The notes under the pieces were generated by a model, which saw only the letters and a list, made by a program, of their open reading frames with translations, made no database searches and was not told the DNA's origin. A program made the translations under genes and the position numbers. This document shows, in pieces, positions 39,601 through 48,269 of a DNA stretch of 64,000 nt. The stretch covers positions 310,001 to 374,000 of the forward strand of contig NZ_CP094657.1 of NCBI RefSeq assembly GCF_023920705.1, written 5' to 3'. Positions within the stretch are counted from its first letter, which is position 1; each line of letters begins with the position of its first letter. Origin of the DNA: Acinetobacter sp. XS-4. Lineage in GTDB: Bacteria > Pseudomonadota > Gammaproteobacteria > Pseudomonadales > Moraxellaceae.

Positions 39601-40308
39601 ACGTTTGCTGTTGTTTCTATTGGTAGTGGTAATCGTAGTAAACCCTTAGCTCAGTATGCATCAGGCCAAGGTTATAATTATGATGCGGTATATAATATCT
39701 ATGATAAAGATGTAGCGGATAGAAATTTATATAAAACTGATTTCGTATATCAAACCCCAATCACAAATACTAATCAATTGGGCGAAATTACTAATTCAAA
39801 CTGGAATGCTTATGATGATGGTGCAGTTGCTTTACTTTCTGCTACCCGTGGATGGATTTATCGATTTAAGTCAACCAATATTCAAGATGCAAAAGTGTTT
39901 TCAACACCAATCGTATTAAATCACCGTATTTTCGTTTCTACTTTTGATGGCGGAAAAGCTGGTATGTCTGGAGATTGTGGAGCGGGGGTAAAAGGAGAAA
40001 GCTTTTTAACTCAGTTCTGTATGCCTTTTGGACAATGTAGTAAATCGACCCTAACAGCTGAAAATGGTAGTGTTCAGTGTGCGCCTGGTGCAGATTGCTC
40101 ACAGGGGGCAGGTATTCAAGATACTGCAGTGGTTGATGATAGTGGTAATAGCGGCAGTGGCGGTGGAGGCAGTAATGGTGGAGGAAGTACTAATAATAAA
40201 AATTACTGTGTAAATATGGGAAATCGCGGTGTCACAACTATTGGGGGGATTATTGCATCCAATAGTAGTAAAATGTGTTTAATACCACAACGTTGGTATG
40301 TCCGTTAA
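36637..40308 (+). CDS. pilY1: Type IV pilus tip adhesin PilY1 (ComC-like)
   Basis: A 1223-residue exported protein. A signal segment ends near SQA (residue 31). An N-terminal von Willebrand A-like domain has the MIDAS D55-I-S-G-S59 and LTDGDPNG. The C-terminal half is the PilY1 beta-propeller (LVLFGTTQGVLHLVKAG, MFVGGGYDEGYE) with an EF-hand-like calcium loop D921-R-N-G-D-G-L-I-D929. A Gly/Ser linker and a 35-residue Cys-containing tail end the protein. ATG 36637 has GGGGGA seven bases upstream. In A. baylyi the equivalent is comC. Confidence 0.92.
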   Translation: MDKKDLRFSCHPKLLTSAVAALCTSLVASSVSQASDIDIYQKAKAGDISLMFVLDISGSMGYPQLQNDTGACDIPSNVVQTGYSNVLSSNGVAEYKRYYCTATAPTYYYMKSGTSWYSCGNSNSKNDCITKLKSQPSTSGLTSISSNYNTYYYKAGPDTQYPDRITRVKDGMIDLLNGNSSKGILPISDDKLIGLTTFSRPTQFNSAGEPTSADNLRGQVRIPARRLDTVINGKTQRRILIEEIAKLGARGGTPTANAYAEAAASLMGTTTQGLTNSGFDYAGVGATSGGNYVRPDSITKQMTGTTTQCSGQGIYVLTDGDPNGNSSASGLMSKALSGKSFACTDSDTGWNCIQQFSQFLLNNGSNPVGLKIKTAVVGFGSDFNIIPSFNRSLSLAENLANINNSTASANQKEAAKWGVNASGGWYSGSSSQDVVSSVNAFLGDLGSEIPAVTTGSPTIPKDSLNPAVLQKQAYFPQFQPTPDKNYQLWAGNLKKYAVVNGVLKDRDNNTLISTATSTKGQILPNRDFWAYADSDSTNDSADSNTPGSNSYTFKGGAWSQLLLTMNQTTQENRKLFTNRSADGSTTTTLRQIKKTDLTDTTYQNDGKRGYLMALLGYPMTVTQAKDPDHLVLNATATTALRQVGALMHSSPLLITNSGQITYTNGVIDTQNREDYVLFGTTQGVLHLVKAGKNDSTALDSDGGKEIFTFVPNEMIEKQPEAFLKNDAMNGGIDKLYYGVDGPWASYTQYVLDSSRKGLTVGKGYGSEEGKQIVYGGLRMGGRSYYALNLQDMSNPKLLFQISPDEQKTYYNGSSNTYPALDNMGQSWSKPSIGWVNWKKSDGKTTERKRVMFVGGGYDEGYESDTYNPSISQGAGVYMFDADNGKLLWWASAKATTAQGAEAYTQSDNLKYSVVSEIRTEDRNGDGLIDHLYFGDLGGQLFRIDLDNTAATNANFAKPPKLLLNLNNGAASPRFYEMPAFSVYDYNGTTFAVVSIGSGNRSKPLAQYASGQGYNYDAVYNIYDKDVADRNLYKTDFVYQTPITNTNQLGEITNSNWNAYDDGAVALLSATRGWIYRFKSTNIQDAKVFSTPIVLNHRIFVSTFDGGKAGMSGDCGAGVKGESFLTQFCMPFGQCSKSTLTAENGSVQCAPGADCSQGAGIQDTAVVDDSGNSGSGGGGSNGGGSTNNKNYCVNMGNRGVTTIGGIIASNSSKMCLIPQRWYVR

Positions 40309-40321
40309 GAAGGGATGGGTG

Positions 40322-40798
40322 ATGAAAAGTAAATTCACATATTCTTTCGGCTTTACTCTTATTGAGCTAATGGTTGTGGTAGTGATTGTTGCGATTTTTG
40401 CGGCAGTTGCAATCCCTTCATATCAAGCATATGTTCTGCGCGCTGATGCTTCACGTGCACAACAACAAATTCAACAAATCGCCATACAACTCGCGCGTCA
40501 GAAATCTAGAAATTTTAATTATAAAGGTTTTTCTACTGGTGCTACCGCACCAGTACTTTTGCCTGTTGGAGCGATTGGTAGTGCTGTTAAATATCAAATA
40601 ACAGTACGAGATGGTGACGATACGACGAAAAACTTAACGGATACTATTGCTTTAGGGCAAAACTGGGTTATCAGGGCAGAGGCTTCAGACCCTAATAATT
40701 TTACTTTTTTATTTAATAGTAACGGGTTGCGATGTAAGAACAAAACCACTAACAATGTTACTTATACAACTTGTGGTACTGGAGGGGAGTCGTGGTAA
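40322..40798 (+). CDS. pilE: Type IV minor pilin PilE (ComE-like)
   Basis: A 158-residue prepilin with a nine-residue leader ending SFG before FTLIELMVVVVIVAIFAAVAIPSY. The mature part has DASRAQQQIQQIAIQLARQK, typical of PilE, and two C-terminal cysteines. ATG 40322 is preferred over 40298 because AAGAAGGG precedes it. In A. baylyi the gene here is comE. The stop overlaps the next gene's start. Confidence 0.82.
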   Translation: MKSKFTYSFGFTLIELMVVVVIVAIFAAVAIPSYQAYVLRADASRAQQQIQQIAIQLARQKSRNFNYKGFSTGATAPVLLPVGAIGSAVKYQITVRDGDDTTKNLTDTIALGQNWVIRAEASDPNNFTFLFNSNGLRCKNKTTNNVTYTTCGTGGESW

Positions 40799-41256
40799 TT
40801 AAAACAAAAGGCTTTACCTTAATTGAGTTAATGGTTGTTGTGGCGATTATTGCGATTTTAGCAGCGATAGCTTATCCCTCTTATCAGGAACATATTCGTC
40901 GTACCAAACGTGTAGAGATGCAAACTACATTGCAACAAATTGCTATGCAGATTCAACGCTACAAAATCGCAAATTTTAAAGTCACAGGTGCAACAAGTTC
41001 TGATTTAAATATTGCAGAATCTTATCCAGAACAGGGAACTCCTCTATATGCGGTCAATTTAGCACCCGTTACTTCTGGTGCTTTAACTGCTGAAACATGG
41101 GTGTTAACTGCAACACCAATTGTAAAAACTTCACAGTCTGGTGATGGAGATATCGTTTTAAATTATCGTGGCGAGCGCTGCTGGACAAAGGAGACCGATA
41201 TTAACAGTGGTACAGCTTGTGTTCCTTCTGGAGCATCAAATTGGGATGGACGCTAA
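40792..41256 (+). CDS. Type IV pilin-like protein (ComF/PilE-like)
   Basis: A 154-residue prepilin, leader MVIKTKG, mature FTLIELMVVVAIIAILAAIAYPSY. Then RRTKRVEMQTTLQQIAMQIQRYK and a C-terminal Cys pair (GERCWTK, GTACVPSG). It starts at GTG 40792, set by GGAGGGGA 4 bases upstream and overlapping the preceding stop. It is the last gene of the minor pilin operon; comF occupies this place in A. baylyi. Whether it is best named PilE, ComF or FimT is uncertain. Confidence 0.82.
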   Translation: MVIKTKGFTLIELMVVVAIIAILAAIAYPSYQEHIRRTKRVEMQTTLQQIAMQIQRYKIANFKVTGATSSDLNIAESYPEQGTPLYAVNLAPVTSGALTAETWVLTATPIVKTSQSGDGDIVLNYRGERCWTKETDINSGTACVPSGASNWDGR

Positions 41257-41402
41257 TTTAAATTCAAAACTGCGGATAACTCAAAAAATAATCTTTCTTT
41301 CAGGGCGGAAATCACGTAGAATGTTGCCCTCTATGAAAGGGGTTTGAAGTGTTGCCGATGGTCGGCGCAGGGATAATCCGTAAGAATTATAAGGCTTTTA
41401 TC

Positions 41403-41654
41403 ATGGTTGTTATTCGTTTAGCACGTGGCGGCGCAAAAAAACGTCCATTCTATCAAATCGTTGTGACTGACAGCCGCAATGCACGTGATGGTCGTTTCAT
41501 CGAGCGTATCGGTTTCTTTAACCCGACTGCACAAGGTCAAGCAGAAAAACTTCGTTTAGATGCAGACCGTTTTGCTCACTGGGTTTCTCAAGGTGCTCAA
41601 CCTTCTGAACGTGTTGCTTCTTTAGCTGCTCAAGCTAAAAAAGCTACTGCATAA
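41403..41654 (+). CDS. rpsP: 30S ribosomal protein S16
   Basis: The 83-residue product begins [38 protein letters not shown], the S16 signature. ATG 41403 has AAGG nine bases upstream; the longer in-frame reading is not conserved. It starts the conserved rpsP-rimM-trmD-rplS cluster. The 146-base upstream gap should hold its promoter (a TAGAAT near 41315 is a possible -10). Confidence 0.97.
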   Translation: MVVIRLARGGAKKRPFYQIVVTDSRNARDGRFIERIGFFNPTAQGQAEKLRLDADRFAHWVSQGAQPSERVASLAAQAKKATA

Positions 41655-41674
41655 TTTTTTGTAGTAGGTAGCCC

Positions 41675-42223
41675 ATGACATCAACACAGAATGTTCCCGA
41701 AGATCGTATTCAGATTGGACAGTTACGTTCAGCTTATGGATTGAATGGGTGGCTCTGGGTGTATTCAAATACAGAACCTATGAGCAACATGTTTGACTAC
41801 CTGCCTTGGTACATTGAGACCAAGGCCGGTTGGCAAACAATAGATGTAAAACGTTGGAAACCACATGGCAAAGGTCTAGTTGTTGCTTTGAAAGGTGTGA
41901 GTGATCGCACTGGAGCAGAAAACTTGGTTGGCGCTAATATCTGGATTGCTAAGTCTCAACTGCCAAAAGCAGATGTAGATGAGTACTACTGGTCAGATTT
42001 AAAAGGCTTAACAGTGTTTGGTCTTGATGATGAAGAGCAGGAAGTAAACTTAGGTAAAATTCATGAATTGTTTGAAACTGGAGCCAATGATGTGATGGTG
42101 GTACATGCTACCCCAGACAGCGTTGATTCAGAAGAACGCATGATTCCTTGGCATAAAGATGTAGTACAACGTGTTGATCTTGAAGCTGGTCGTATTTACG
42201 TCAATTGGGGCGTAGATTATTAA
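41675..42223 (+). CDS. rimM: Ribosome maturation factor RimM
   Basis: A 182-residue two-domain protein that binds S19 and assists 30S head assembly. The N-terminal domain has IQIGQLRSAYGLNGWLWVYS; the C-terminal PRC barrel has EYYWSDLKGLTVFG and VVHATPDSVDSEERMIPWHKDVV. It follows rpsP by 20 bases. Confidence 0.96.
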   Translation: MTSTQNVPEDRIQIGQLRSAYGLNGWLWVYSNTEPMSNMFDYLPWYIETKAGWQTIDVKRWKPHGKGLVVALKGVSDRTGAENLVGANIWIAKSQLPKADVDEYYWSDLKGLTVFGLDDEEQEVNLGKIHELFETGANDVMVVHATPDSVDSEERMIPWHKDVVQRVDLEAGRIYVNWGVDY

Positions 42224-42265
42224 TCCTTCTGGGATTAATACAGCAGGAAAATAGAGGAGTCTGTA

Positions 42266-43021
42266 ATGTTTTTTGCAGTCATTACGCTTTTTCCTGAAAT
42301 GTTTGAAGCGATTACAGCCTATGGCATCAGCGGACGTGCGGCAAAACGGGATATCGTACAAGTTACTTGTATTAACCCTCGTGATTTTGCTGAGGGAAAC
42401 TACAGAAGAGTGGATGAACGTCCATTTGGTGGTGGCCCTGGGATGGTGATGATGGCTGAGCCTTTGGCTAAAGCTATTGCGCATGCCAAACAGCTTGCCT
42501 CACAAGCAGGATATGTTCATGTTCCTGTGGTGTACATGTCTCCACAAGGCAAAACCTTAAATGAACAGGCAGTACAGCAGTTTGTTGATTACGACGGCTT
42601 AATTGTACTGTGTGGACGTTATGAGGGAGTGGATGAACGTTTGATCCAGCATTATGTTGATCAGGAATGGTCAATTGGTGATTACGTATTATCCGGTGGT
42701 GAATTGCCCGCTATGGTGTTACTTGACAGTATTATTCGCCGTTTGCCGAATGTAATGTCAGATGAACAGTCAGCAGTACAAGATTCTTTTGTTGATGGTC
42801 TTTTAGATTGTCCACAATATACAAAGCCAGACCATTTTGAGGGGCTGGATGTACCGGAAGTTTTAAAATCTGGACATCATGGCAATATCGAAAAGTGGCG
42901 TTTTTTACAGCGCTATCAACGAACTTTAGAACGTCGACCAGAGTTGGCTGAAAAAGTAGAGTTGAATAAGCAGCAGAAAAAATGGCTAAAAGATGCTAAA
43001 GGGGATGGTGGTAATTCTTAA
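42266..43021 (+). CDS. trmD: tRNA (guanine37-N1)-methyltransferase TrmD
   Basis: A 251-residue SPOUT enzyme that makes m1G37 in tRNAs reading CNN and CGG-type codons, preventing frameshifts. Motifs are [37 protein letters not shown] and [16 protein letters not shown] at the knot. GAGGAG precedes the ATG. Confidence 0.97.
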   Translation: MFFAVITLFPEMFEAITAYGISGRAAKRDIVQVTCINPRDFAEGNYRRVDERPFGGGPGMVMMAEPLAKAIAHAKQLASQAGYVHVPVVYMSPQGKTLNEQAVQQFVDYDGLIVLCGRYEGVDERLIQHYVDQEWSIGDYVLSGGELPAMVLLDSIIRRLPNVMSDEQSAVQDSFVDGLLDCPQYTKPDHFEGLDVPEVLKSGHHGNIEKWRFLQRYQRTLERRPELAEKVELNKQQKKWLKDAKGDGGNS

Positions 43022-43240
43022 CCGCTATGCTCAGGAACGAAAGTTCTGCAACAAGACGAGAAGCAATGCTTCGAGTTAAAGCATGATTCTATTTAATGAA
43101 TAGTTTTATGTATATTCTAAGGCTCTTTATAGACATGTTGTCGTAAAGGGAAAGATAAACGGGTTGATATGCGCTTTAGCCTCTATCCCCAGCGGAACCT
43201 CAGACCTCTTCTGACTCCGCACATATTGGAGATTCCCACA

Positions 43241-43609
43241 ATGAGTGGTAAACATCCTTTAGTTCAAATTATTGAAAATGCACAGTTAAAAACTGATATC
43301 CCTGCTTTTGCTCCTGGTGACACTGTTATTGTCCAAGTTAAAGTAAAAGAAGGCGAGCGTGAGCGTCTTCAGGCATTTGAAGGCGTTGTAATCGCGAAGA
43401 AAAACCGTGGTTTGAACTCTGCATTTACAGTTCGTAAAATTTCTAGCGGTGTTGGTGTTGAGCGTGTATTCCAAACTCACTCACCAGTTGTTGCTAAAAT
43501 CGAAGTGAAACGTCGTGGTGACGTTCGTCGTGCTAAACTTTACTACCTCCGTGACTTGTCTGGTAAAGCTGCACGTATTCGTGAAAAATTACCAGCTCGT
43601 AAAGCGTAA
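43241..43609 (+). CDS. rplS: 50S ribosomal protein L19
   Basis: The 122-residue protein has L19 motifs [35 protein letters not shown] and [13 protein letters not shown] 43241 (MSGKHPLVQ) has GGAG ten bases upstream. A 219-base gap separates it from trmD, wider than in E. coli, suggesting its own promoter or leader. Confidence 0.97.
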   Translation: MSGKHPLVQIIENAQLKTDIPAFAPGDTVIVQVKVKEGERERLQAFEGVVIAKKNRGLNSAFTVRKISSGVGVERVFQTHSPVVAKIEVKRRGDVRRAKLYYLRDLSGKAARIREKLPARKA

Positions 43610-43622
43610 GCTTATACCGAGT

Positions 43623-43652
43623 AAAAAAATGCGCCTTTTGGCGCATTTTTTT
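43623..43652. terminator. Bidirectional terminator between rplS and the lipase gene
   Basis: A 13-bp stem AAAAAAATGCGCC/GGCGCATTTTTTT with TTTT loop lies between convergent genes. Confidence 0.9.
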
Positions 43653-43661
43653 GTTTAAAAA

Positions 43662-44636
43662 CTATAGTCCTTGTAGTTTTAAACGGTTTGCATGTTGGCG
43701 GTAAACCGAGACAGGATCTGAGGCAAAAATAGAACGTATTCCCAGTACTTGATTTACTTCATCTAAATGATTCCAGTTGTAATCATCACGAATTGTTTTT
43801 CCGAATTTGGCGCTGCATCGGGAAACCAGTCCATCGTTATCACCAAATGGATCGACCACCAAACTACTGCCTGTAAGGGCAATATCAAATGGATCTAATG
43901 GATTAGTCAGAGCTTTATTTCCAGAGAAGGAATACATATAAATACCTTTCTCTTGATATGCTCCCTCGCTACAAGAAGTGGTAGGTACACCCATAGGGAA
44001 TTGACTATTAAATTGAGCTGAACCTTTAGTTGATAAGCTATGGGCACCTGCTAAAGAGTCGTGCGGATAGCTCGTTGGATCTAGGCCTCCTGCCCAGGTA
44101 ATTGCTGCTGAGAACCAATTTACTAACGTTGCCAGTCCAGACAGAGGAGTACCCTCAACGTTCAGAATGACATCTGCCATGGGTGATCCCTTATGAGGTG
44201 CACCAATCGTGGTAAGTGAGGCAACTTTTTCTGGCATGATACCGGCCACATAGCGAATTGTTGGACCCCCATGGCTATGACCGATTAAGTTAACTTTAGG
44301 CTTGCCGGTAATGGCAATAATTTCTTCTACTTGCTGAGCAAGTTGTTCTCCACGCACTTCTGTTGAGTTAAATGGTGAGACTCTTGTCGCCCAGACATTT
44401 CCTCCATTGCGGGCAAGATCAGGAAGAATCTGGTACCAGTAATCGAGACCAAGCGTATCGGTTCCAATTCTGTTAAAACCCGCCATACCATGGTTAAAAA
44501 CCATTGGATATTTTGTTTGTGCATAAGATGAATATACGAACGAGCTTTTAACTTGTTCAGCATTTGTTGCATGGGCCGCTGAAATACTCAGTCCTGAGAG
44601 CATTGCAGCACATAAAAACATTAACTTCCTTTTCAT
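43662..44636 (-). CDS. lipA: Secreted triacylglycerol lipase (foldase-dependent)
   Basis: A 324-residue alpha/beta hydrolase with a Sec signal peptide ending SAAHA. The motif YPMVFNHGMAGF forms the oxyanion region; the nucleophile Ser is in GHSHGG; a catalytic Asp and His lie in the C-terminal part (DPFGDNDGLVSRCSAKFG, YNWNHLDEVNQV), alongside probable calcium ligands. Two cysteines could form a disulphide. It belongs to family I.1/I.2 lipases that need a foldase, encoded just upstream, and leave by type II secretion. Confidence 0.93.
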   Translation of the reverse strand: MKRKLMFLCAAMLSGLSISAAHATNAEQVKSSFVYSSYAQTKYPMVFNHGMAGFNRIGTDTLGLDYWYQILPDLARNGGNVWATRVSPFNSTEVRGEQLAQQVEEIIAITGKPKVNLIGHSHGGPTIRYVAGIMPEKVASLTTIGAPHKGSPMADVILNVEGTPLSGLATLVNWFSAAITWAGGLDPTSYPHDSLAGAHSLSTKGSAQFNSQFPMGVPTTSCSEGAYQEKGIYMYSFSGNKALTNPLDPFDIALTGSSLVVDPFGDNDGLVSRCSAKFGKTIRDDYNWNHLDEVNQVLGIRSIFASDPVSVYRQHANRLKLQGL

Positions 44637-44719
44637 TTTTTACTCACTATTTTTATTTTGTATGAAAAGCAGCTTCTTACTGCTAGTGAATGTTTAGCCA
44701 GTTCCCAAAGAGGAATGGC

Positions 44720-45751
44720 TTAGTAATTAAATGGCAGTTCACCTCCCTGATCGTGGACCGTTTCATAAGTTCGAAGTCTTAGTTGTTCTTGTGATGAGTT
44801 AAATTGTTGTTGGCGTAATTGCTGTATGGCTTGATTTTTGGCGCTATCACTCATATTGCTTTTAATAATTTCATCTCGACCATCGAGGTAACTGGTGACC
44901 TTTTGTTGCCAAGCATTTCGTTGTGTATCTAAAGTTTCTAACCTTTGAGCCGCTTCGGCCCCAACAAGTGCTGTACGCATTTGCCGAAGTTCTTCTGCTG
45001 AACCCTTACGAGCTTTAATTTGTTTAGTTAGCGTATGTAAATCATCAAGTTTAGAAAGTTCTTGTAGGTTTTGTTGCCAGTCTTCGGGAAGTTCTTCAAA
45101 ACGTTCTTTAAGTTTTCGTGCTTTTTCAATTTCGCTTAAAGACGAGTCCTCAAGTATCTGCATTCGATCTAGCGTGTAGTTTTGATAGATATCTTCGCTA
45201 GAGAAAAGTCCTTCAATTTCAGAGGTTGAAAAGAAACGTTTTCTTATATCTTGAATTGAATTAAAGATCTTTTGAAAATAATTTTTATCTTGTTGTTTTG
45301 CTGAAGGTGTTTGGATTTGAGCAAGCTGTTCACGATATTTTAAATAACGAGCCCATAAATCCATAATCTGTGAGCGGGCTGGCTCTAAATATTGTCCTTG
45401 AACAAATTTCCCAAAGTGATTTTTGATCTGTTCTAAATCATTTTCACCATATTGAGTAATGAAATATTCAAAGCAGTCGCGTGTTTGACTGTTAACGACT
45501 AAATGCTGGGAACTATCAATTTTTAACTGGCAGTTAACTTCTGTGTCTTGCTGACTTTTACTATGGTAAGTATCTTCATTTCGTGATGAATGATCTGTCT
45601 GAGGAGCCGATGCTAAATTTTTAGCTTTATTTTCATTTATCTGAGCTGATGTATTTTTTGAGTCAGGGCTTAACCAATAGACACATGCAATGAGGCTCAA
45701 AATAAAAAATCCGAGCACACACCACAATACCTTCTTCTGCATCCCTTGCAT
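44720..45751 (-). CDS. lifO: Lipase foldase LifO (lipase chaperone)
   Basis: A 343-residue steric chaperone anchored by an N-terminal transmembrane helix (about 8-26), followed by a variable Ala/Ser/Asn linker and a helical catalytic-folding domain. It contains the foldase motif region RDCFEYFITQYGE, where R-x1-2-F-D-Y family residues lie, and LWARYLKYREQL. It folds LipA in the periplasm. AAGGAAG precedes ATG 45751. It lies upstream of lipA with an 83-base gap, the Acinetobacter lipB-lipA order. Confidence 0.92.
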   Translation of the reverse strand: MQGMQKKVLWCVLGFFILSLIACVYWLSPDSKNTSAQINENKAKNLASAPQTDHSSRNEDTYHSKSQQDTEVNCQLKIDSSQHLVVNSQTRDCFEYFITQYGENDLEQIKNHFGKFVQGQYLEPARSQIMDLWARYLKYREQLAQIQTPSAKQQDKNYFQKIFNSIQDIRKRFFSTSEIEGLFSSEDIYQNYTLDRMQILEDSSLSEIEKARKLKERFEELPEDWQQNLQELSKLDDLHTLTKQIKARKGSAEELRQMRTALVGAEAAQRLETLDTQRNAWQQKVTSYLDGRDEIIKSNMSDSAKNQAIQQLRQQQFNSSQEQLRLRTYETVHDQGGELPFNY

Positions 45752-45850
45752 AAAGATATCTTCCTTAAGTTTTAATTTGTTGTTTTTTTACTCGATCATT
45801 AATGTGCCATAAAATAAGTGAAAAGGCACCTAAATATTGTGAAAATATCT

Positions 45851-45882
45851 TGCCGAATTTGCTAACATGTCGGCACTTTTTT
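45851..45882 (+). terminator. Terminator-like hairpin ahead of truB
   Basis: TGCCGA/TCGGCA with a 13-base loop is followed by C and six T residues, 22 bases before the truB start. It could attenuate truB or stop transcription from upstream. Confidence 0.4.
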
Positions 45883-45904
45883 CCAGCTTTGTGTTCCAGT
45901 AAAA

Positions 45905-46810
45905 ATGACGACAAAAAATCAAAAAATTTCTCGTCGCCATATTAGTGGTGTATTTTTATTAAATAAACCATTAGGGCTCAGTTCAAATGCGGCTTTGCAA
46001 AAAGTGCGTTGGTTATATCGCGCCCAAAAAGCAGGTCATACTGGGGCGCTAGACCCTTTGGCGACAGGTTTACTCCCGATTTGTTTGGGGGAGGCCACTA
46101 AGTTTTCACATTATTTGCTGGACTCAACAAAGCGCTACCAAACCACCGTGCGATTGGGACAAACTACAACAACAGGTGATGTGGAAGGGGAAATTCTACA
46201 AGAGCGCTCTGTCCCCGTGCTTAACCAAGAGCTTATTGAACAAACCTTAGAAAAATTTAGAGGTGATATTCAACAAATTCCTCCAATGTACTCGGCTTTG
46301 AAAAAAGAAGGTAGGCCGTTGTATGAGCTTGCCCGAAAAGGTATCGAAATTGAGCGTGAAGCACGTCCAATCACAATTTATGCCTTGGAGTTAGTTGAGT
46401 TTACCCAAAATAGTATCACCCTAGACGTAACTTGTTCTAAAGGAACATACATTCGTGTATTAGGTGAAGATATTGGTGAGGCACTTGGTTGTGGTGGGCA
46501 TTTAACGATGTTAAACCGGACTCAAACAGGACATTTTGAGCTTATTCCGAGTTATACCATTGAATATCTGGAAGGCCTGACAGAAGAGCAAAGAGAAGCT
46601 TTATTACTCCCAGTTTATGCTCCAGTTGATCATTTCTTAAAAATTCAAGTGCCTGAAGGGCGTGAAAAGTATTTCTGCAATGGTTTAGAAAGCAATATTG
46701 AGCATTCTGCAGAAGCAGAAGTTTTAGTTTTTTCGGGTGAGCGCTGTTTAGGTTTAGCCGAGATTACCGATAAAAAACGGTTGGTACCTAAACGTATCTT
46801 AAATTTGTAG
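45905..46810 (+). CDS. truB: tRNA pseudouridine(55) synthase TruB
   Basis: A 301-residue enzyme modifying U55 in the T loop of most tRNAs. Motifs are [14 protein letters not shown], the catalytic Asp in [33 protein letters not shown] and [15 protein letters not shown], with a C-terminal PUA-like domain. It lies apart from the infB-rbfA genes that usually accompany it, and is paired here with a transporter gene 19 bases downstream. Confidence 0.96.
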   Translation: MTTKNQKISRRHISGVFLLNKPLGLSSNAALQKVRWLYRAQKAGHTGALDPLATGLLPICLGEATKFSHYLLDSTKRYQTTVRLGQTTTTGDVEGEILQERSVPVLNQELIEQTLEKFRGDIQQIPPMYSALKKEGRPLYELARKGIEIEREARPITIYALELVEFTQNSITLDVTCSKGTYIRVLGEDIGEALGCGGHLTMLNRTQTGHFELIPSYTIEYLEGLTEEQREALLLPVYAPVDHFLKIQVPEGREKYFCNGLESNIEHSAEAEVLVFSGERCLGLAEITDKKRLVPKRILNL

Positions 46811-46829
46811 TAGATGTAGAGTATAGAGC

Positions 46830-47606
46830 ATGGGCATGGAATGGGATGTTATCCTGAGTTTGATCTTTTTTGCGTTTACTGCGGGAGCGATTGATGCTGC
46901 TGTTGGCGGTGGTGGACTTATCCAGATTCCAGGTCTTATGAGCACTTTCCCGACCATGCAAACTGCAACGGTTATTGGTACGAATAAGCTTTCTTCAATT
47001 TTTGGTACAGCATCGGCTGCTTATACTTTTGCAAAAAGAGTGAAGTTGCAATGGAAGCTTTTAGCAGTCATTGCTGTTTGTGCGCTGATTAGTTCATTTG
47101 CGGGTGCTGCTTGTTTATCGTTAATTCCTCAATCTGTATTACGTCCTTTCGTATTTGTAATGTTGATTGTGATAGCAGTTTATACGTTACTTAAAAAGAA
47201 CTTTGGACAGGTCCATACTGAGCAAAAAATTACTAATAAAATGCTGGTTTTGGCTGGTATTGGTAGTTTAGCAATTGGTTTCTACGACGGTATTTTTGGT
47301 CCGGGTACAGGTAGTTTCTTTATTTTCTTCTTTATCCGCTTTTTACAAGTTGACTTTTTACATGCTTCAGCTTTGTCAAAAATTGGTAATTTTATGACCA
47401 ATTTGGCTGCATTGAGTTTCTTTATCCCGACAGGTCACGCTATTTTACACATCGGCTTAATGATGGCAGTCGCGAATGTATTGGGTTCAATTGTGGGTGT
47501 GAGAACTGCTCTAAAATATGGTAGTGGATTTGTTCGTATCATCTTCTTAATTTTAGTCAGTGTTTTAATTTGTCGTTTAGGCTATCAACTGTTTGTAACA
47601 GGCTAA
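46830..47606 (+). CDS. TSUP/TauE-SafE family transporter (YfcA-like)
   Basis: A 258-residue membrane protein with about eight hydrophobic segments and two repeated TSUP motifs: AGAIDAAVGGGGLIQIPGL in the first half and IGFYDGIFGPGTGSFFIF in the second. The family moves sulphur-containing or small organic anions, but the substrate here is unknown. It follows truB by 19 bases and may share its transcript. Confidence 0.9.
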   Translation: MGMEWDVILSLIFFAFTAGAIDAAVGGGGLIQIPGLMSTFPTMQTATVIGTNKLSSIFGTASAAYTFAKRVKLQWKLLAVIAVCALISSFAGAACLSLIPQSVLRPFVFVMLIVIAVYTLLKKNFGQVHTEQKITNKMLVLAGIGSLAIGFYDGIFGPGTGSFFIFFFIRFLQVDFLHASALSKIGNFMTNLAALSFFIPTGHAILHIGLMMAVANVLGSIVGVRTALKYGSGFVRIIFLILVSVLICRLGYQLFVTG

Positions 47607-47613
47607 ATGAAAT

Positions 47614-47655
47614 AAAAAGTATGAGCTGATCTTAGGGGGGAGTTCATACTTTTTA
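47614..47655 (+). terminator. Terminator after the TSUP gene
   Basis: An 11-bp stem AAAAAGTATGA/TCATACTTTTT with a 19-base loop that contains a G6 run. Confidence 0.65.
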
Positions 47656-47818
47656 TGCTGTGATTCAAAATCATGCATATAAAAATAATTACAGAAGTTT
47701 ACTAGAAAGAAAACTGTATAAAAAACAGTCTCATTTTAAGCTACTTAAATAATATAAATTTCAACGTATGATAAACCTTGAAATAAAAAAGATTTTTTAG
47801 CTAAAAATGAGGAAGAGA

Positions 47819-48262
47819 ATGAATATTTTCGAAGCATTAAGAGAAAGCCATGAAAATCAACGTAACCTTTCTGAACAACTTGTTCAGACACATGGTTTAA
47901 CTGAAGAAAGAAAAGAATTATTTGATGCATTAAAAAATGAATTATATGCTCACTCCGTTGCCGAAGACCGTTATCTCTATATTCCTTTAATGTTTGATGA
48001 TGTCGGTTTAGATATTACAAGACATGCTTTGTCTGAACATCATGAAATGGATGAGTTAGTCGAACAGCTCGAAAAAACCGATATGAGTAGCCCAAGCTGG
48101 TTAGCAATCGCCAAACAGTTGAGTGAAATAGTCCATCATCATTTAAAAGAAGAAGAGCATAAATTTTTCCAACAAGCGGGAAAAATTCTTAAAGACAGTG
48201 AAAAAGAAACGTTGGGTAATAAATATTTAAAGGAATATAAAAAGTATAAAAAGCAGCAATAG
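47819..48262 (+). CDS. Hemerythrin-like HHE domain protein
   Basis: A 147-residue helical protein. The non-haem di-iron pattern is visible as ALRESHENQ, YAHSVAEDRYLY, LSEHHEMDELVE and VHHHLKEEEHKFF. Such proteins bind oxygen or sense iron, oxygen or NO; the role here is unknown. ATG 47819 was chosen because AGGA lies five bases before it. The Lys-rich end (KEYKKYKKQQ) is odd. It converges on a RhtA-type gene with only seven bases between. Confidence 0.88.
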   Translation: MNIFEALRESHENQRNLSEQLVQTHGLTEERKELFDALKNELYAHSVAEDRYLYIPLMFDDVGLDITRHALSEHHEMDELVEQLEKTDMSSPSWLAIAKQLSEIVHHHLKEEEHKFFQQAGKILKDSEKETLGNKYLKEYKKYKKQQ

Positions 48263-48269
48263 TATTTAA

